From Saccharum officinarum (taxonomy: Eukaryota; Streptophyta; Magnoliopsida; Poales; Poaceae): a DNA stretch of 64,000 nucleotides. This document shows, piece after piece, positions 1 through 11,939 of the stretch. Below the pieces are notes generated by a model. It saw only the letters and a list, made by a program, of their open reading frames with translations. It searched no databases and was not told the origin of the DNA. The position numbers and the translations under genes are program-made. The stretch spans positions 10,330,191-10,394,190 of the forward strand of contig CM036223.1 in NCBI GenBank assembly GCA_020631735.1, read 5' to 3'. Every line of letters begins with the position of its first letter. Positions within the stretch are counted from its first letter, which is position 1.

Positions 1-204
1 GCCTCGGGGCAACCTGCGAAGCCCTCCCATTAGGAGAGAGAGGCCTTAGTTCATCCCGAGCACGCCCAATGGAACAAGGCGGTCTCGGTCCGTGAACGCA
101 TCGTCGACAACCATGAACCTCGAGATGCATGTGACAACATCGTCGAGCGTCGAAGGTGCAAACATGGTGACGGTGCAGCTTGAGGCTACCATGAGCATAG
201 AGGC

Positions 205-549
205 GGACACCCTCGACTAGCTCGAGGAAGCCCGCGATGTGGCTCTGTTACACTCTGCCAGGTATTAGCAAAGTCTCCGACGCTACCACGACAAACACAT
301 CCGCAGATGGGACCTCAGTGTTGGTGACCTGGTGCTATGGCAAAGCCAGAACAACAAGAGACGACATAAGCTTACGCCACCGTGGGAAGGGCCATACATC
401 ATCACGGAAGTGTTGAAGCCCAGCACGTACAAACTATCGAACGAGAAAGGCAAAATCTTCACCAATGCTTGGAACATTGAACAGCTACATCGCTTTTTCC
501 CTAAAGCCTCGAGGCTCTGTAAATTGTTTCGCAATCCCATGATCGAATA
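205..549 (+). pseudogene. Integrase C-terminal end of pol (copy A)
   Basis: The reading frame carries the C-terminal part of a Ty3-gypsy integrase, with the hallmark segment LTPPWEGPYIITEVLKPSTY followed by KLSNEKGKIFTNAWNIEQL. The same segment occurs on the minus strand at 51258-51503. An in-frame TAG near 268 replaces a glutamine codon found in the other copy, so this copy is broken even within the short part visible. The frame ends with TAA at 547-549. The 200 bases upstream do not give a readable integrase core. Confidence 0.85.
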
Positions 550-689
550 AAGAATACATCAGTGTTCAAAGCATTCCTTCATAAAAACCAGGAAGGGTCG
601 ACCCTGTTTTCTCAGAGTCGACCCTCCCTCGGGGGTTGCATGGGGGGAACCCCCTGTGTCTCAAAAAACTCGCATTTTTCAAAAACAAG

Positions 690-1030
690 AGAACTCTTAC
701 ATAAGTCAACGAGGCCGCAAGTGCACCCTAAGGCTCGAGGGTTGCCGAGCCGCGAGATCGCCTACGCCTCCGGGCTATGGTACCTCCACTCACTCCCCCA
801 CACCAAGGGGTGCAACCACACACTAAGTAGACCTAATAAAAGTTCACGATTTTGAAAAAGCTCACGTCTAACGTCCCATACGCTTCGAATCGAGTTCTTA
901 CATAGTCAACGAGGTCGCAAGCGCACCCTAAGGTCCAAGGGCTGCCGAGCTGCAAGATTGCCTACGCTTCCGGGCTACGGTACCTCCACTCGCTCCCTCA
1001 CACCAAGGGGTGCAACCGCGCGCTAAGAAA
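690..1030 (+). repeat. Direct repeat in the retroelement 3' region
   Basis: Two copies of a unit of about 125 bp begin near 699 and 900, a spacing of about 201 bp. Both run from a 'gtcaacgagg' box to 'accaaggggtgcaacc'. Related units lie on the other strand in the second element, near 50740-51050, so the repeat belongs to the element's spacer between pol and the antisense gene. Confidence 0.7.
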
Positions 1031-1193
1031 AATATGCAAGAATACGATTGAAGCAAGAAAGGGAACAAAAGACTCAAACAAAAATGAACATTTAGTATAC
1101 ATTTACATATAAATGTTTCAAGGCCCCTGAGGCCATCACGACCAAAGTTACGAATACTAACTTATTACATGGGCCTTCATGCCCAGGTTTGGC

Positions 1194-4100
1194 TCACAGG
1201 CCCTCGTCATCAGCAGGCGGAACCACCTTGACCTTGAAAAGCTTGGCAAGGCCACTCCCAAGCTCCTCAGCGGCCTTGATCAGGGTCAGGCAGACGACTT
1301 CATTCTCCTCGTCCGTCCGGTCCGGATCCGTGATGAAGCCGTCAGCGATGAGGTCCATGTCGTACACGAACCTAGACCGAACGACTGCCATAGACTCTTC
1401 ACGCCATGATGCAGCCCGCCTCGTATCCTCTCGCGAACGAGGCAGCCCAGCGCCACCATCCGATGAACAAAGGAGTTCCCCAGTGCGTCCTCCTCGGTAT
1501 CAGCATCGGGCTCGACCCCCAGGCCGTCACACACCGAGGTGATAGCGCCCTGGAGCAACTAAGTCTGCCCGGCCTCGGCCTCGAAGAGGTTCTGGAATGA
1601 GGTGGCCGTCGCTTGGGACGCATGCTGCTGCTTCTCCAACTCTGAAACATAAATATTGAGTTAGCATAAGCCAGGGACCTTGACGCTAAGGCCAGAACAT
1701 AACAAGAGGATTACCCTCAGAGTGGGTCTGCCAACCCATGACCTCATCGCACAACTCCCTGCATGTCTTCTCAGACGCTCGAAGAGCCTCGTCCTTGTAG
1801 CGAACCGCCGCCCTCAGCACCTCAATTTCCCGACCGATGCCCGAGAGAGCCTCGTCCCTCTCTCGGACCGTCCCCTTCAACGTCACAACCTAGTCCTCTA
1901 AGGTTCTAACGTGAGTGGACGCCACCTCGACCTAGATGTTGAGGGCATCATGCTGACCACCGACTAAGGCGACATCCTCCTCGAGCTCCTTCACACGTGC
2001 CAGCAGCAGCGCGAGGTCCTCGCGAGCTTTAGCCGCCTCCTCTCGATCCCTTGCTGCGTCTTCACGCGCCTTGGCCTCAGCTTCCCTGGCCTGCGCTGCC
2101 TCCTCCCTAACCGTTGCGTGGGCAACGCAGAGCTCGTCTGTCTCGGTGCTCTTCTGGGACAATCGCTTGTTGGCTTCCTCGACCAGGGCCCATTGACGGG
2201 CAAGCGCCGCCCACACGCCACTCTCATGATGAATGAAGAGTGACTTGAGGCGGAAACACTCCTTGAGCTCCTGACCACAGTTAAAACCCAAAATCAGAAC
2301 CAAGGAAAAATGAAGGATAAAATGCAGGGAAAGACTAACGAACACGGCTTACCTCGAAAGCCTCTAACATACCCCGCACCAGGATATCCGAGACCACGCG
2401 CAAGGACTGCAATGAGTGCTTTCAGAGTCCCTCGAGGTACTCCCAGTGTTGCACCTCGTCCTTGTCGTCGAGCGTGAAGAAGGGCTCAGCGCTAGGGTTG
2501 GACGCGTCTCTAAACTCAAGGGTCGACCGGCCCTAGCGTGGAAGCTCCTCCTCCGCCCGCACGAGCACCAACCCGGCGTAGTTAGGCCACCTGGCCGATG
2601 CCTCAGCTAGGTCATCCCCCAACGCCATAGAGGTACCAGGCCGATCTGAGGCCTCGGCCGTCTTGACGTCCGCCTTCTGCTTCCCTTTGTCAGAAGGAGA
2701 TCCGTCGACGGTGAGGTCGATCAGGGCCAGGGTCGACCCTTGCGGCGAGGCTGGCGTCTCGACTGCTGGCACCACCGCCTATACGACTGGTGGTGGCACG
2801 ACCGCCCCCCATTTCGCCTCGACCACCAACTCCGCTAGCCGGTCCTGATGCGGCTGCGGCTATTCCCGTGCCGGTTGCGACTCCTGCTGCACCGCCTCTT
2901 GCCCCGCCTCTGGCAGGGCCTCCACCACCTCCTTCGACTTTTCAACATCCACTCGACTACCGGCACCACCGCCTCTTGCCCCGCGTCACGGACGGATGTT
3001 CCGGCCTCAGCGGCCTCAACGGTCGCCTGGGTCGTCGCGGTCGACCCAGGCTCTGACCCACCAGCATCGGGCACCTCGAGCCCAGCGTCGCCCGGGACCG
3101 CCTTAGCCAGCCCTGACCCCTGCACGGCGACACTAGAACCGGCGACCTCTTGGGCGCTTGCCTCCGCCTTGGCAGCCGCCTCCCTCAGCCTGAGCCACCG
3201 TTCGCATCATCAGGGCAGCGCCCGACCTGAGCGCCTTGACAGGAGTCAGACCCGCGAACTCCGCCTTATGCTTATGGCTGAGAGACAAACAAACGCGTCA
3301 GAACGAAGAACGGGATCACCAATGATAGAAAAACAAGGCAAAAAAACCTACCCGGATAGGGGAACCAGGGGCCTAGACCCCGGTAGGCCCGAGCCACCCG
3401 GCGGCACCTGCGACGGCCCTACCATCGACCCTCCTGTCGGCCGGGTGCTTCTCGGAGCCCAGGCTAACTGGGCATCCAAGGATTTTTGTGCCGCCGAGGC
3501 TAGTTGGCCTCGGGTCCTCACGCCCGTTGACGGCGCCCTGGCTTCTGACGCCGATACCGCTACTCCAACCGTCGGTTGAGCCCGAGGCGATCGGGCTCGC
3601 GGGAGCGGTGCCACCGACCCCTCCTATGGGGCCCCAGACGAGGTAGCTCCTCTCGCTGAAGGACCCGCTCCAGCCCTTCTCTCCCCTAGCTCTCCCTCCC
3701 CCTCAACAGGTACCGAGGCTTCCCTTGATGCCTAGGAGGTCGACCCCCAATGGGCTCCAGCAGGGGCCGCACGTTGGGGAGGTGCGCCAGAGAAGTCGCG
3801 GTATTGTACCATGACCCGGCGTCATCATCGCCGCTGTCTTCGTCCTCCCCCGAGACCGTCTCGGAGGGAGACTCCTCGAGCGGGAGCCCGTCGAGGCTCT
3901 GTTGGCGACGGCGCTTCTTCAATGCCTCCTGCTCGAGGGCCTTCCGGACTTGACGCTTCTTGGCAGCATCCTTCTCCTCCTTCTTCTGGACCGCTAAGAG
4001 GTGTCGAGCCTCCCAAGCGGCCCAATCTTCCGGGACCGGCGGCTGCATTTCCTTGACCGCCGATAGATCCTGTGCACAGGCCTCGACCGAATTAGTCGAG

Positions 4101-4560
4101 GGAGTCTGGAAGCAAAAGAACTTAAAACTATCAGAAACAACACTCACCAAGGGCTCGAAACCTTAGGTGGGGCGCATCGGGACCCTGTCGATGTCCTCCT
4201 GCCGGAAACTCCCCACCATCCACCGCACACACCGGGTGACCTCGTTGAGGGGGAGGGACTCATGCAACATCCGGCTCCCCTCCAACGATGCCTCCGGCGT
4301 CATCTCGTCGAGCCAGAGCCGGCGCTGCGTCAGCGGCAGCACCCTCCGGTGGTGGAACGCTGCGGCCACCATCCCTGCCGTCAACCCGCGCTGACAGAGT
4401 CTCCTCAACGCGTCGAGGAGCGGCTCCAGCTTCGGCTTGTCGTCTTCAACGACGTCGTACGTCTAGTTCTCCTCACGTGACATCAGCACCTAGCCAGAGA
4501 ACTTCGGCAGCTGGTCGTCGTCATTGCGCAAGTAAAACTAGCCGCCGTGCCAACCGTTGT
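1194..4560 (-). pseudogene. Decayed antisense gene of the Tat/Grande-like element (copy A)
   Basis: This gene runs opposite to gag-pol, as the antisense gene of Grande-type elements does. From its 5' end: a short remnant of the 'putative gypsy type transposon' domain (LTAGMVAAAFHHRR and TPEASLEGSRM, 4163-4408), a charged lysine/arginine-rich part (3686-4150), proline/alanine-rich low complexity (2533-3614), an alanine/glutamate coiled coil (1932-2280), and a conserved C-terminal segment ending VKVVPPADDEGL (1194-1640). All of these align with plus-strand parts of the gene at 46569-50555. Frameshifts separate the pieces. Most of the N-terminal domain present in the other copy is missing here, apparently through a deletion near 4560. 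The protein's function is unknown; no catalytic motif is visible. Confidence 0.75.
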
Positions 4561-4570
4561 TCGACGAAAT

Positions 4571-5660
4571 CAGCTGTTGGACGGTGGCTGAAGGGTGCAA
4601 AGGAGGCAAAGGAGGTGAAGAAGGCAAGGAAGGTGAAAACGCAAAGGGCCTGTAGGGGTAAACGAAACCCCAGGTCTTGCTCTTATACCCCGATGGAAGG
4701 CCAACAGGCGGGCAAAAAGGTAGGAGCAGTTTTTACATTCAATGACCTTACCTAACCGCCCCCTCAAAATCCGTAGATATGGGCACGTGTCCGCCATACA
4801 CTCTGTAACCGTCGCACCACGCCGCCCACTACCGCGTTGATCTCGCTTCCCCTCCTGAAAAGACACGCCCAAAACGGGCAGGAGAAGGATCCGCGGACGG
4901 ATATTCCCAGACGCATGGGTAACGGGCTCTGAGCCTGATATAAACCTCGAGGGATCAAAAGCTGGCCCTCGACCAGGGTTCGACAGCTGCCCTCGAGTAG
5001 CGGAGTTAGGGACGACTAGGGACGCGCCCATACAAGGCCAGGGCTCGAGCCACGCTCTCGAGGCGCCCCCAGACATATTCGAGGCTAAGAGAGAGGTCGA
5101 CGGAGGAATCCCCTCGGAGGAGGGCATCGAGCCCTTGAATCCTATCGCAAGGAATCGAGATCCACACGACTACTCTTTGACATTTTTGAGAGCGCCTCCG
5201 TGGCCGCTAGCGGACTCCTACCGAATAGAGCACGGGCTCACACTCGAATTCCCCCGTTAACAGCTCACTAGAGACTGTCGAAACTCGCCCAACGAGGGTA
5301 GTACGACGTTCCCCGCCCCTCCTCCTTTTTTCCTAAAAGGGGAGTGTGAGGGTCAAAACGATAAAAGACGGCCAAGACTCTGATCGACCTCACGCGCACG
5401 AGGCTTGGGGGCTCGACCGCAGAAAGCCAAACTTCAAACGAAAGAAGACAGAATACGTTATGATACAAGAGCATTCCTCAATAAAACGTACAAAAGACCT
5501 CGGAGGAGTCAAAACACTCTACCGAAACCTCAAGGGCTACACCCGGCGGGTGCGCTCGCGCGCACCCACCGAAAAAGGTTACAACGCTACGACTCCAGTT
5601 CATGAACCGCGGAGCCTCTGTGAGAGTGACCCACACTCACCCAAAGGCTGGGGGGGCTAC
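4571..5660 (+). other. Non-coding 3' region of retroelement copy A
   Basis: This stretch matches, in reverse, the 45010-46400 region of the other element. It is rich in 'tcgagg' words and no open frame here has a counterpart preserved in the other copy. It ends in a G-rich polypurine-like stretch just before the LTR at 5661. Confidence 0.6.
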
Positions 5661-5995
5661 TGTCGGGTACCTACATCTAGGGGTACCCACAATCAACAAT
5701 TAAGAAAAACAAAACCGTTACCCACAAATGATACGAGCCAAAATAGCAAACGAGACACCTCGACTATGTTCCGACTCGTAAGAGGCACGCTCGATAGGAC
5801 GCCTCGACTACGTTCTGACTCGTATGAGGCACGCTTAACGGGACGCCTTGACTACGTTCCGACTCGTACAAGGCATGCTCGACGGAACGCCTCGACTACG
5901 TTCTGACTCGTACGAGGCTCGCTCGACATGGCACCTCGACTATCGGGAAATCTCTGACTCGCACGACCCCGGGTCGGGCCGCTCGACCCACCTTG
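5661..5995 (+). repeat. Start of 3' LTR (copy A), with 44-bp tandem repeats
   Basis: The LTR begins TGTCGGGTACC at 5661, directly after a 'gggggctac' stretch. It matches the reverse complement of the LTR ends at 45007 and 57951. From about 5753 to 5938 it contains four-plus tandem copies of a 44-bp unit beginning 'gacgcctcgactacgttc'; the unit resembles the 'cctcgtacgag' words of the other LTRs. The LTR is cut off near 5995. Confidence 0.8.
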
Positions 5996-6275
5996 ACGGG
6001 CAGAAGTAGTAGTGCAGAAGTAGTAATGTAACATTAAGTAGTAGTACAAGTAGTAGTAGGGTAGTAGTAGTAGTATTGGGTGGTAGTAGTAAGAGCTATA
6101 GTAGTAGGGTCTAGTAGTAGTAATTGTAGTAGTAGGAGTAAGTGGTAGTACTAGTAGGGTAGTCGAGTAGTAGTTGTTGTAGTAGTAGTACTAGTAGTAG
6201 TAGGAGTTGTAGTAGTAGTAGTACAAATAGGGACAGGAGGAGTATAAGTATTAGTAGTAGTACCCAGAATTCTCG
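5996..6275. repeat. TAG-rich imperfect microsatellite
   Basis: About 280 bp of degenerate (TAG)n/(GTA)n repeat. It lies exactly at the junction between the truncated LTR and the CACTA relic, so it may mark a breakpoint. Confidence 0.9.
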
Positions 6276-6299
6276 CCTCAGCCTCAGTTTTATGCCCCA

Positions 6300-9130
6300 C
6301 TGCTGCTTCTTCTTCTCGGACCTACAATCATAGCAGTCAGGGTCTTCCATGTACTTCCTGTAAGCGCTATATGCCAACCACTAGTGTCCACAACAAATAT
6401 GATCATACTTTGAGTGCTTCAAAGAAGATGTGTGTTGTCACATAATATCACAGACATCCTTCAAACTGCTTGTACCCATGCTTGTTCGTATAGCACAAGG
6501 AGTCGAATACGCAAGCCTTTCCATCCTGAGGATAGATTATAAATACAATCCAATGCCCCATGACGCTCAAACTACACCATTGAAATAACATGGATCTCAA
6601 ATCTTGAAATATGAAGGTTAGAAACCCAATAGCTCTTGCAGGTATCATTTTGACTTACCCAAACTCGTGGGCGGCAATGATACACCCATTTCCCCGGATC
6701 TTCTTCATGGCTTTGAGGATGTACTGTCCCTTTCTGTAGTTGATCTTGCAGCAACAAAACCCAAGCTTCCACTCGCTCCAACCCTTGCAAGTTCGCCAGC
6801 CTCGGATGCATGTCTGGTTTATCATAGCCAATGATGGCCCTCTCAATAATATGCATAGGAGATAAGTAGATAATATTTTCCCCTATTTCCTTGCATACAT
6901 ATGATTGCATCCTGCAAAGCACAAGTCGTCGTCATGGCATTGTTAGTTTGATCATAACGAACTTAATTACCTACAGCGATGCAGAGGTGCAATAACTTAC
7001 ATGGCAAAAAGGGTGACTTGGGCGACATCGAGGTCCTTGCACCGCAGCAGCCTATGCATGTCGTGGAAGACAACGGAGAAATAAGCGTCCTCATCCAAGT
7101 GGAAGTACCCTTGGGGACCCTCTGAATGAACTCCTTCATGCCTAACTTTGAAGCATGCATATACCAGAGATGGAACCTCCAAACCTCCCATGGCTCCTCC
7201 TGGACGAGTTGGCCCAACGGCAACATGAACTTGCCATTCTCAAAGTTATCGGGGCAATATGGAGTTAGGGGCCAAACTGACGGCGTGGTTCACTCCCTGT
7301 TATTAAGACAAGGGAATAGTGTGTTAGCATCATATATGCACACGTAATGTGTTGACGATGTTTGGTTGCCATTAGCATATATACCTTTCGAACGCCATTG
7401 TGTACTGGTACTCTTCTGCTACGTTCCACACCGCCCATTCCATGTCAATGAGTTGGGTGGGTTTGTCCCCCTCTTCTTCTGGCTTCTTCAGCGCGGGTGG
7501 ACATTTCCCTTTGCTCAGGCTTGGAGGCGGTGTTTGGTGGCCACATTCACCCCCTGTACCTCCTTGTGGGTTGCTCATGTCTGGACGTGGGCTACGTGGA
7601 GGAGTGCTACCGTGGCCACCATCATCGCTGTTGCCATCGCCGTCGTTGTCATCGTCGTCGTCACCTGGGCCACCTGGGGGAGATGATGACGGCTGTGAGG
7701 GCTTTGATGCCATCTTCGACAAATCCAAGACAATATCTGCTTTGTTCCACAGCACACGCGTGCTGAGAGCCCGGCCGAGGGTCGTGTCTCCCTCTTCATT
7801 GGGAAAGTCAAGTTCATCGTCGTCGTGGTGATCGTGCGTCCACATCACTTCCACCATGGCATACTCGAGCGGGATGGGCCTGCCGTGGTACCTGGCTTCA
7901 GGGTTGGGTGGCTATACTATTCCATGCACCACATCCTTCTTCTTCCCCGTCCTGCCCCAGGGCACCTGTAGCATGGCGGTTGTTGGCTCCACGATCTCAT
8001 CGACCGGGTACCTCTGGGGTTGTGAGGTACCCGACACCATCTGCCCTTGTACGGCGGCTTTACCCTGCTGTGTCATCACGCTAGCCTGGCGAAACATCTG
8101 CGTCCTCAGCTCCACCATCTTGGGGTCGATGCTCGTAAAAGCATCTTGTATCGACCCCATGATCATTTCCTTCACCGCCACTTCTTTACCGACCTAGAAT
8201 ATGCCTTCCTTGTATCTCTGCGTCGTGTGGTAAGAGGCGGCGTCGGATTGCCACGAATCCACATTCTTCTAGCTCTGCCTCGAGGATATGCCCTGGACGC
8301 GGCTGCGGTGCTCGGGGTTTCCCAGCGCCTCGATCAACTCATCGTGATTCCTATGAGGTACGAACTCCCTGCATTCCTTGGCCACCTTGATCATGAGCAA
8401 AGCCTTCTCCGCCTCCTCGGTCTGTGGCTTGTTGTACTTGGTCCTTCCCTCCTTTAGCTTCTTCGGCCGACGGGCATAGAAGTAGTCGCGTGACCTCTCG
8501 TCGACGCCTTGTAATGGGTAACTCTGCCCAGCCGCTTCTGCCTCCCTTTCTTCCTGCCGCCACCTTGGCCTCTTACCGGCGTACCCCGTCATGCCTAGGT
8601 GGTGCGAGAGCTCGTTCTTCTTTGCGAGGTCCGAGAACTTCTCGCTCTTGGCCTTTACTTCATCGGTGCTCATTTTCTCGACGAACTCATTCTAGACGTG
8701 CCGCTTGATGAAGTTGTAGTCTTCGAAGGGTGTCTTCCCTTTCTTCACGTAGTTATTGTTCAGTCTAGACTGGAGGGTGCGAAGTGCTCTGCCTGCAACA
8801 AACAGTGCATGCCCCCTGCACAGGTCTTCATTGAATTGGTCCGGTGGATACTATAAATATTTCTTGATGTCAGTCCACACTTTTTCCTTGAGTTCCTTCG
8901 GGACTTTCTTCCAATCTAAATACGTGATCGGCACGTGCTCCCTTACTATACAGGAGCATTGGTTGCTGAAGGTGTCGATAACTGTATCTGGCTCCAAGGG
9001 CTCTCCATGCGGCCCTATCCGGAGTATGACATGCACCTTCTTGGTAACCTAGTGCCTCCCATGTTGGCCTCTCTTTAAGTTTGACTTCTTGCCTTTGTTG
9101 CTACCTCCCGTTGCGGCTGAAGTGCTCAGG
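6300..9130 (-). pseudogene. CACTA (En/Spm-type) accessory transposase relic with Ulp1-like part
   Basis: The pieces read in order on the minus strand. At 8851-9036 and 8269-8673 they match the plant Ptta/En/Spm transposase region (DWKKVPKELKEKVWTDIKKY; ALGNPEHRSRVQGISSRQS). At 7372-8181 lies the linker that typically follows it (VDEIVEPTTAMLQVPWGR, then LDFPNEEGDTTLGRALSTRV and a D/G/P-rich tail). At 6448-7226 lies a part like the Ulp1-type cysteine protease domain of many CACTA proteins (YFHLDEDAYFSVVFHDMHRL and GHWIVFIIYPQDGKACVFDS), including the expected histidine-tryptophan pair. The final part (AYRKYMEDPDCYDC, near 6340) runs into the microsatellite. Frame changes and stops, for example near 8196, show decay. 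No CACTA terminal repeat was found on either side. Confidence 0.75.
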
Positions 9131-9739
9131 GTGGGACCAGATGCATGCCCCTCCTCTTCTCTCTCCTCGGGGTACTCCAAACACATAGACACCACCGGTA
9201 TTCACTAGTTCCATATATGTATATGGCTCAAGACAATCGCTCGGCACGCTACTCGCTCAGACCGAAAGATTGGCACGGGGCTGCTAGGCTACATGCTGCC
9301 AGATCGACATCAGGGAGGCTAGGCGCTTCCTCAGACCTCCGCTACAAATTCATGATTTCCAAAAAAAAATAACACTAAATACTACTACCTACATAAATCT
9401 ATATAATAATCTATATAGACGGAAGTCACTAGCAATCATTTATTGCTACAAAGCTGCCACTACATTGAGCCACGTCATCTATATTTTAGAGCCATTGGAT
9501 CACCACTATGAAGATCTAACCGTCCCTAATGTTTACTCTTCCCTGTGTCTATTACCGATGGAGCAATTTGTCTTCCTTTTGCAACTGTCTGGAACACGAA
9601 ACGAGCCGGCAATCACGTCGAGTTGAACCTCAAATTTGAAACTGGCATATACCAAAAACTCAAACGTCAAAAGCAGGACTAAGTCCTTTTTATTCACCTG
9701 AGTGGCTTGGAAAACAACTGGCATATATTATATTAAAAC
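9131..9739. other. No gene seen
   Basis: Past the CACTA relic the sequence becomes AT-rich. It holds a short 'ctatataataatctatatag' palindrome near 9400 and no frame that resembles a known protein. Confidence 0.5.
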
Positions 9740-10372
9740 ATGCGTGTATAGTCATAGCAACACGTGCAACACCAGATCAATTTTTGAAACATTCAGATAA
9801 AAGATTTGAAACAAACGTATGAAACACATGAAACATAAGCTTGTAACATACGTATATTGCATTTCCAACATATATAACATTACAGATCGACTTTTGCAAC
9901 ATTCAAACGAAACACTTGAAACATAAGTCTGAAACACCTGAAACATCATAGCGTCGCCGGCGGCCATGGCCTACCTGGTGGGGGACTGTGGTAGCCAGCA
10001 AGCTTGGGTCCATGGGGAATGTCGAGAGCAAACGGCCTAGCGTGCACAAGCCTCTCCTCTTCTTGTCGCGGTGTCTTCGGCCGGCCATAGGAGACGAAGT
10101 CCGGACCAGCGGCAACCTCCTCCTTGTGGCGCTGGGTGATGGTGGCACGGCGCGGCCAGCGATGGGGTGTGGTGCTGGCAGGGGAAAGGGCCGGCGTGCA
10201 CGGTGGGGAAGGGAGCGCAGGAGAGCGGACTGCGGCAGGCAGATGAGCGGCCACATGCCCACACCGAGATGAGCAGATAAGTGCAACGTAGATTTTTTGA
10301 GAGAGAGGGAGAGTGAATGAGTGGAAGAGCCATGTCCAGACGGTACGGACGCCCATGGCAAAGCATCATCAT
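9740..10372 (+). repeat. ACA-rich interspersed repeat, copy 1
   Basis: The segment 9760-9950 consists of variants of 'ttgaaacataagtctgaaacac' and 'gcaacatt', followed by GC-rich sequence (9955-10270) and a 'gtccagacggtacggacg' tail near 10335. The same order of parts in the same orientation is seen at about 30840-35700, so this is a dispersed repeat family, probably a non-autonomous transposon. I could not define its ends. Confidence 0.6.
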
Positions 10373-10636
10373 TTTTTTAATCTATGAAATCTTACTTCAG
10401 GTCGTAAAAGAAGTAAAATGTGCGACTTAGCTATACTCGTGGCTCGAGGGCTGTGTGTACACAATGCCTGCTGGCACAACGAAAAAGTTTAGGGAAATCA
10501 TAAGGAGCTGCGTGTTACATCTAGCTTTCACAAAAGGAGGTGTTTATACGGGATTCGAACCACACAGACGAACCCACTTGTACTTATTTAATTTGAGCCA
10601 ACACTTAGCTGATGATCCCTATATGATGTATACTGC
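10373..10636. other. No gene seen
   Basis: Intergenic sequence between the ACA-rich repeat and the MITE. It contains a tRNA B-box-like string near 10550 but no tRNA fold could be drawn. Confidence 0.4.
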
Positions 10637-10868
10637 CCGTGGCGGATCTAGCATGAAAATCTAGGAGGGGCTTAAGTTCACACGGGGACACAAACATGAA
10701 AGCTCAATTAACACTCCAGCATCGTCTTCAACCTTAGCTCAATGCTCAAGCTCCTCCTTTCCTTCCTCCAATGGCAGAAAAAATTTTGGAGGGGCTAAGG
10801 GGGGCTTCACAGGCTCAGCCACGGTAGGGGGGGCTGGAGCCCCTCCAGCTCCTGGCAGATCCGCCCCT
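10637..10868. mobile_element. 232-bp MITE with 9-bp target duplication
   Basis: The direct repeat 'gtatactgc' flanks the element at 10628-10636 and 10869-10877. The ends are imperfect inverted repeats, ccGTGGCGGATCTAGCA on the left and, on the right, the complement of agGGGCGGATCTGCCAG. A 9-bp duplication fits a Mutator-like (or, less likely, hAT-like) MITE. There is no coding potential. Confidence 0.75.
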
Positions 10869-11666
10869 GTATACTGCTACTCGTAGTACACAAGAAGGTC
10901 CCCAATCTCTTCCCAAGGTTAATTCATCCCTATACACAATGAACTTGTCAATACAATCCCTTAAAAAAGTTTCAGCATCCATTGCGAGAGTTCAATAAGC
11001 TTGGCGCACTGCCAAGATGCCCAGAGAGATGGGAGCATACCAGTACCACCAGCCTCTGGCACTACTACAGGAAACTTTACCGAGACGGATTAAAATGATT
11101 AACTGAGGCGGGTAAAAATGATTAACCGAGGCGGGCATCGCAACCGCCTCAGTTCAAATGTCACGGTAAATAGAGTATTTTCTGAAGCGGTTGGTTGCCC
11201 GCCTCGGTTAATCAAATAAAAAAAGAAAAAAATTCATGGACAAGCCCGGCGAGCCCATCCACATGCCGCCGCTGCTGCTCGCCGGTGACACATCCTCGCC
11301 GGACCGCTGGGATTCGCCAGCCTGCCTCTGGATCTGGTTGCTCGCCGTCGGATCAGGCCTCTGGCCGCACGCCGCCGGATCGGGCCACCCGCTGCCGAAT
11401 CTGCGAGCTAAAGGGTGGGGAGGGGAGGAGCGCCGCCGAATCTGGAGCAAGGGCGCGGCTGCGGCCCCCAGCTACTGCGCCACCGCCGAGAGAGGAGGGG
11501 AGGAGCGCCGCCATGAGCTCGTGCCACAGCGCCGCTGCCGGGAGAGGAGGGGAGGAGCGCCGCTACGAGCCCGTGCCACCGCGCCGCCGCTAGGAGAGGA
11601 GGGGAGGGAGTGCACGTTGCTGGGAGACGGAGAGCAAGACGGAGAGGCCGCACTCGCTCCACCGCG

Positions 11667-11885
11667 CTGTCTTTTTTGTTTTTTAGCCCTTTTTGTGAAA
11701 GATTCTCTCAAATATGCCCCTGGCGGAAAGATTTTAAAAAATAGACCCTTCTCATGGCGCCATAGTAGTTGGTGCCAAGATATAACTACATGGCGCCAGG
11801 GTCACTGGCGCCATGACCCTGCCGCCGTGGCGGTGACGTGGCAGGGTGCATGGCGCCATGGATCTTGGCGCCATGCATGCACGTA
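11667..11885 (+). repeat. MULE left terminal inverted repeat
   Basis: The repeat starts ctgtcttttttg and runs through 'aatatgcccctggcgg'. It holds five GGCGCC palindromes, at 11756, 11792, 11807, 11852 and 11867. It pairs with the right end at 20889-21131 over roughly 220 bp with scattered differences. Confidence 0.85.
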
Positions 11886-11939
11886 AAAACGGTCCTCGAA
11901 TTTTTTTTTCCTTTCTTCTCTCTTTCTCTTCTCTTCGCC

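Larger units (their letters stand above)
1..5998 (+). mobile_element. Tat/Grande-like Ty3-gypsy retroelement, 3' part (copy A)
   Basis: This is the downstream half of a Ty3-gypsy element in plus orientation: integrase C-terminus, a non-coding stretch with direct repeats, a decayed gene on the opposite strand, then the first bases of a 3' LTR at 5661. The parts and their order match the complete element at 43881-57951, which lies in the opposite orientation. A long 3' region with an antisense gene is characteristic of the Tat lineage (Grande in maize). The 5' part lies outside the window, and the 3' LTR breaks off near 5995 where a TAG-rich microsatellite begins, so no target duplication can be read. 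Confidence 0.85.

Noticed and set aside
690..1030. CRISPR-like direct repeats
   Set aside because: Only two long diverged units inside a plant retroelement; no regular repeat-spacer structure.
10500..10620. Possible tRNA or SINE
   Set aside because: Only a B-box-like 'gggattcgaacc' is present (minus sense); no cloverleaf, A box or A-rich tail could be drawn.
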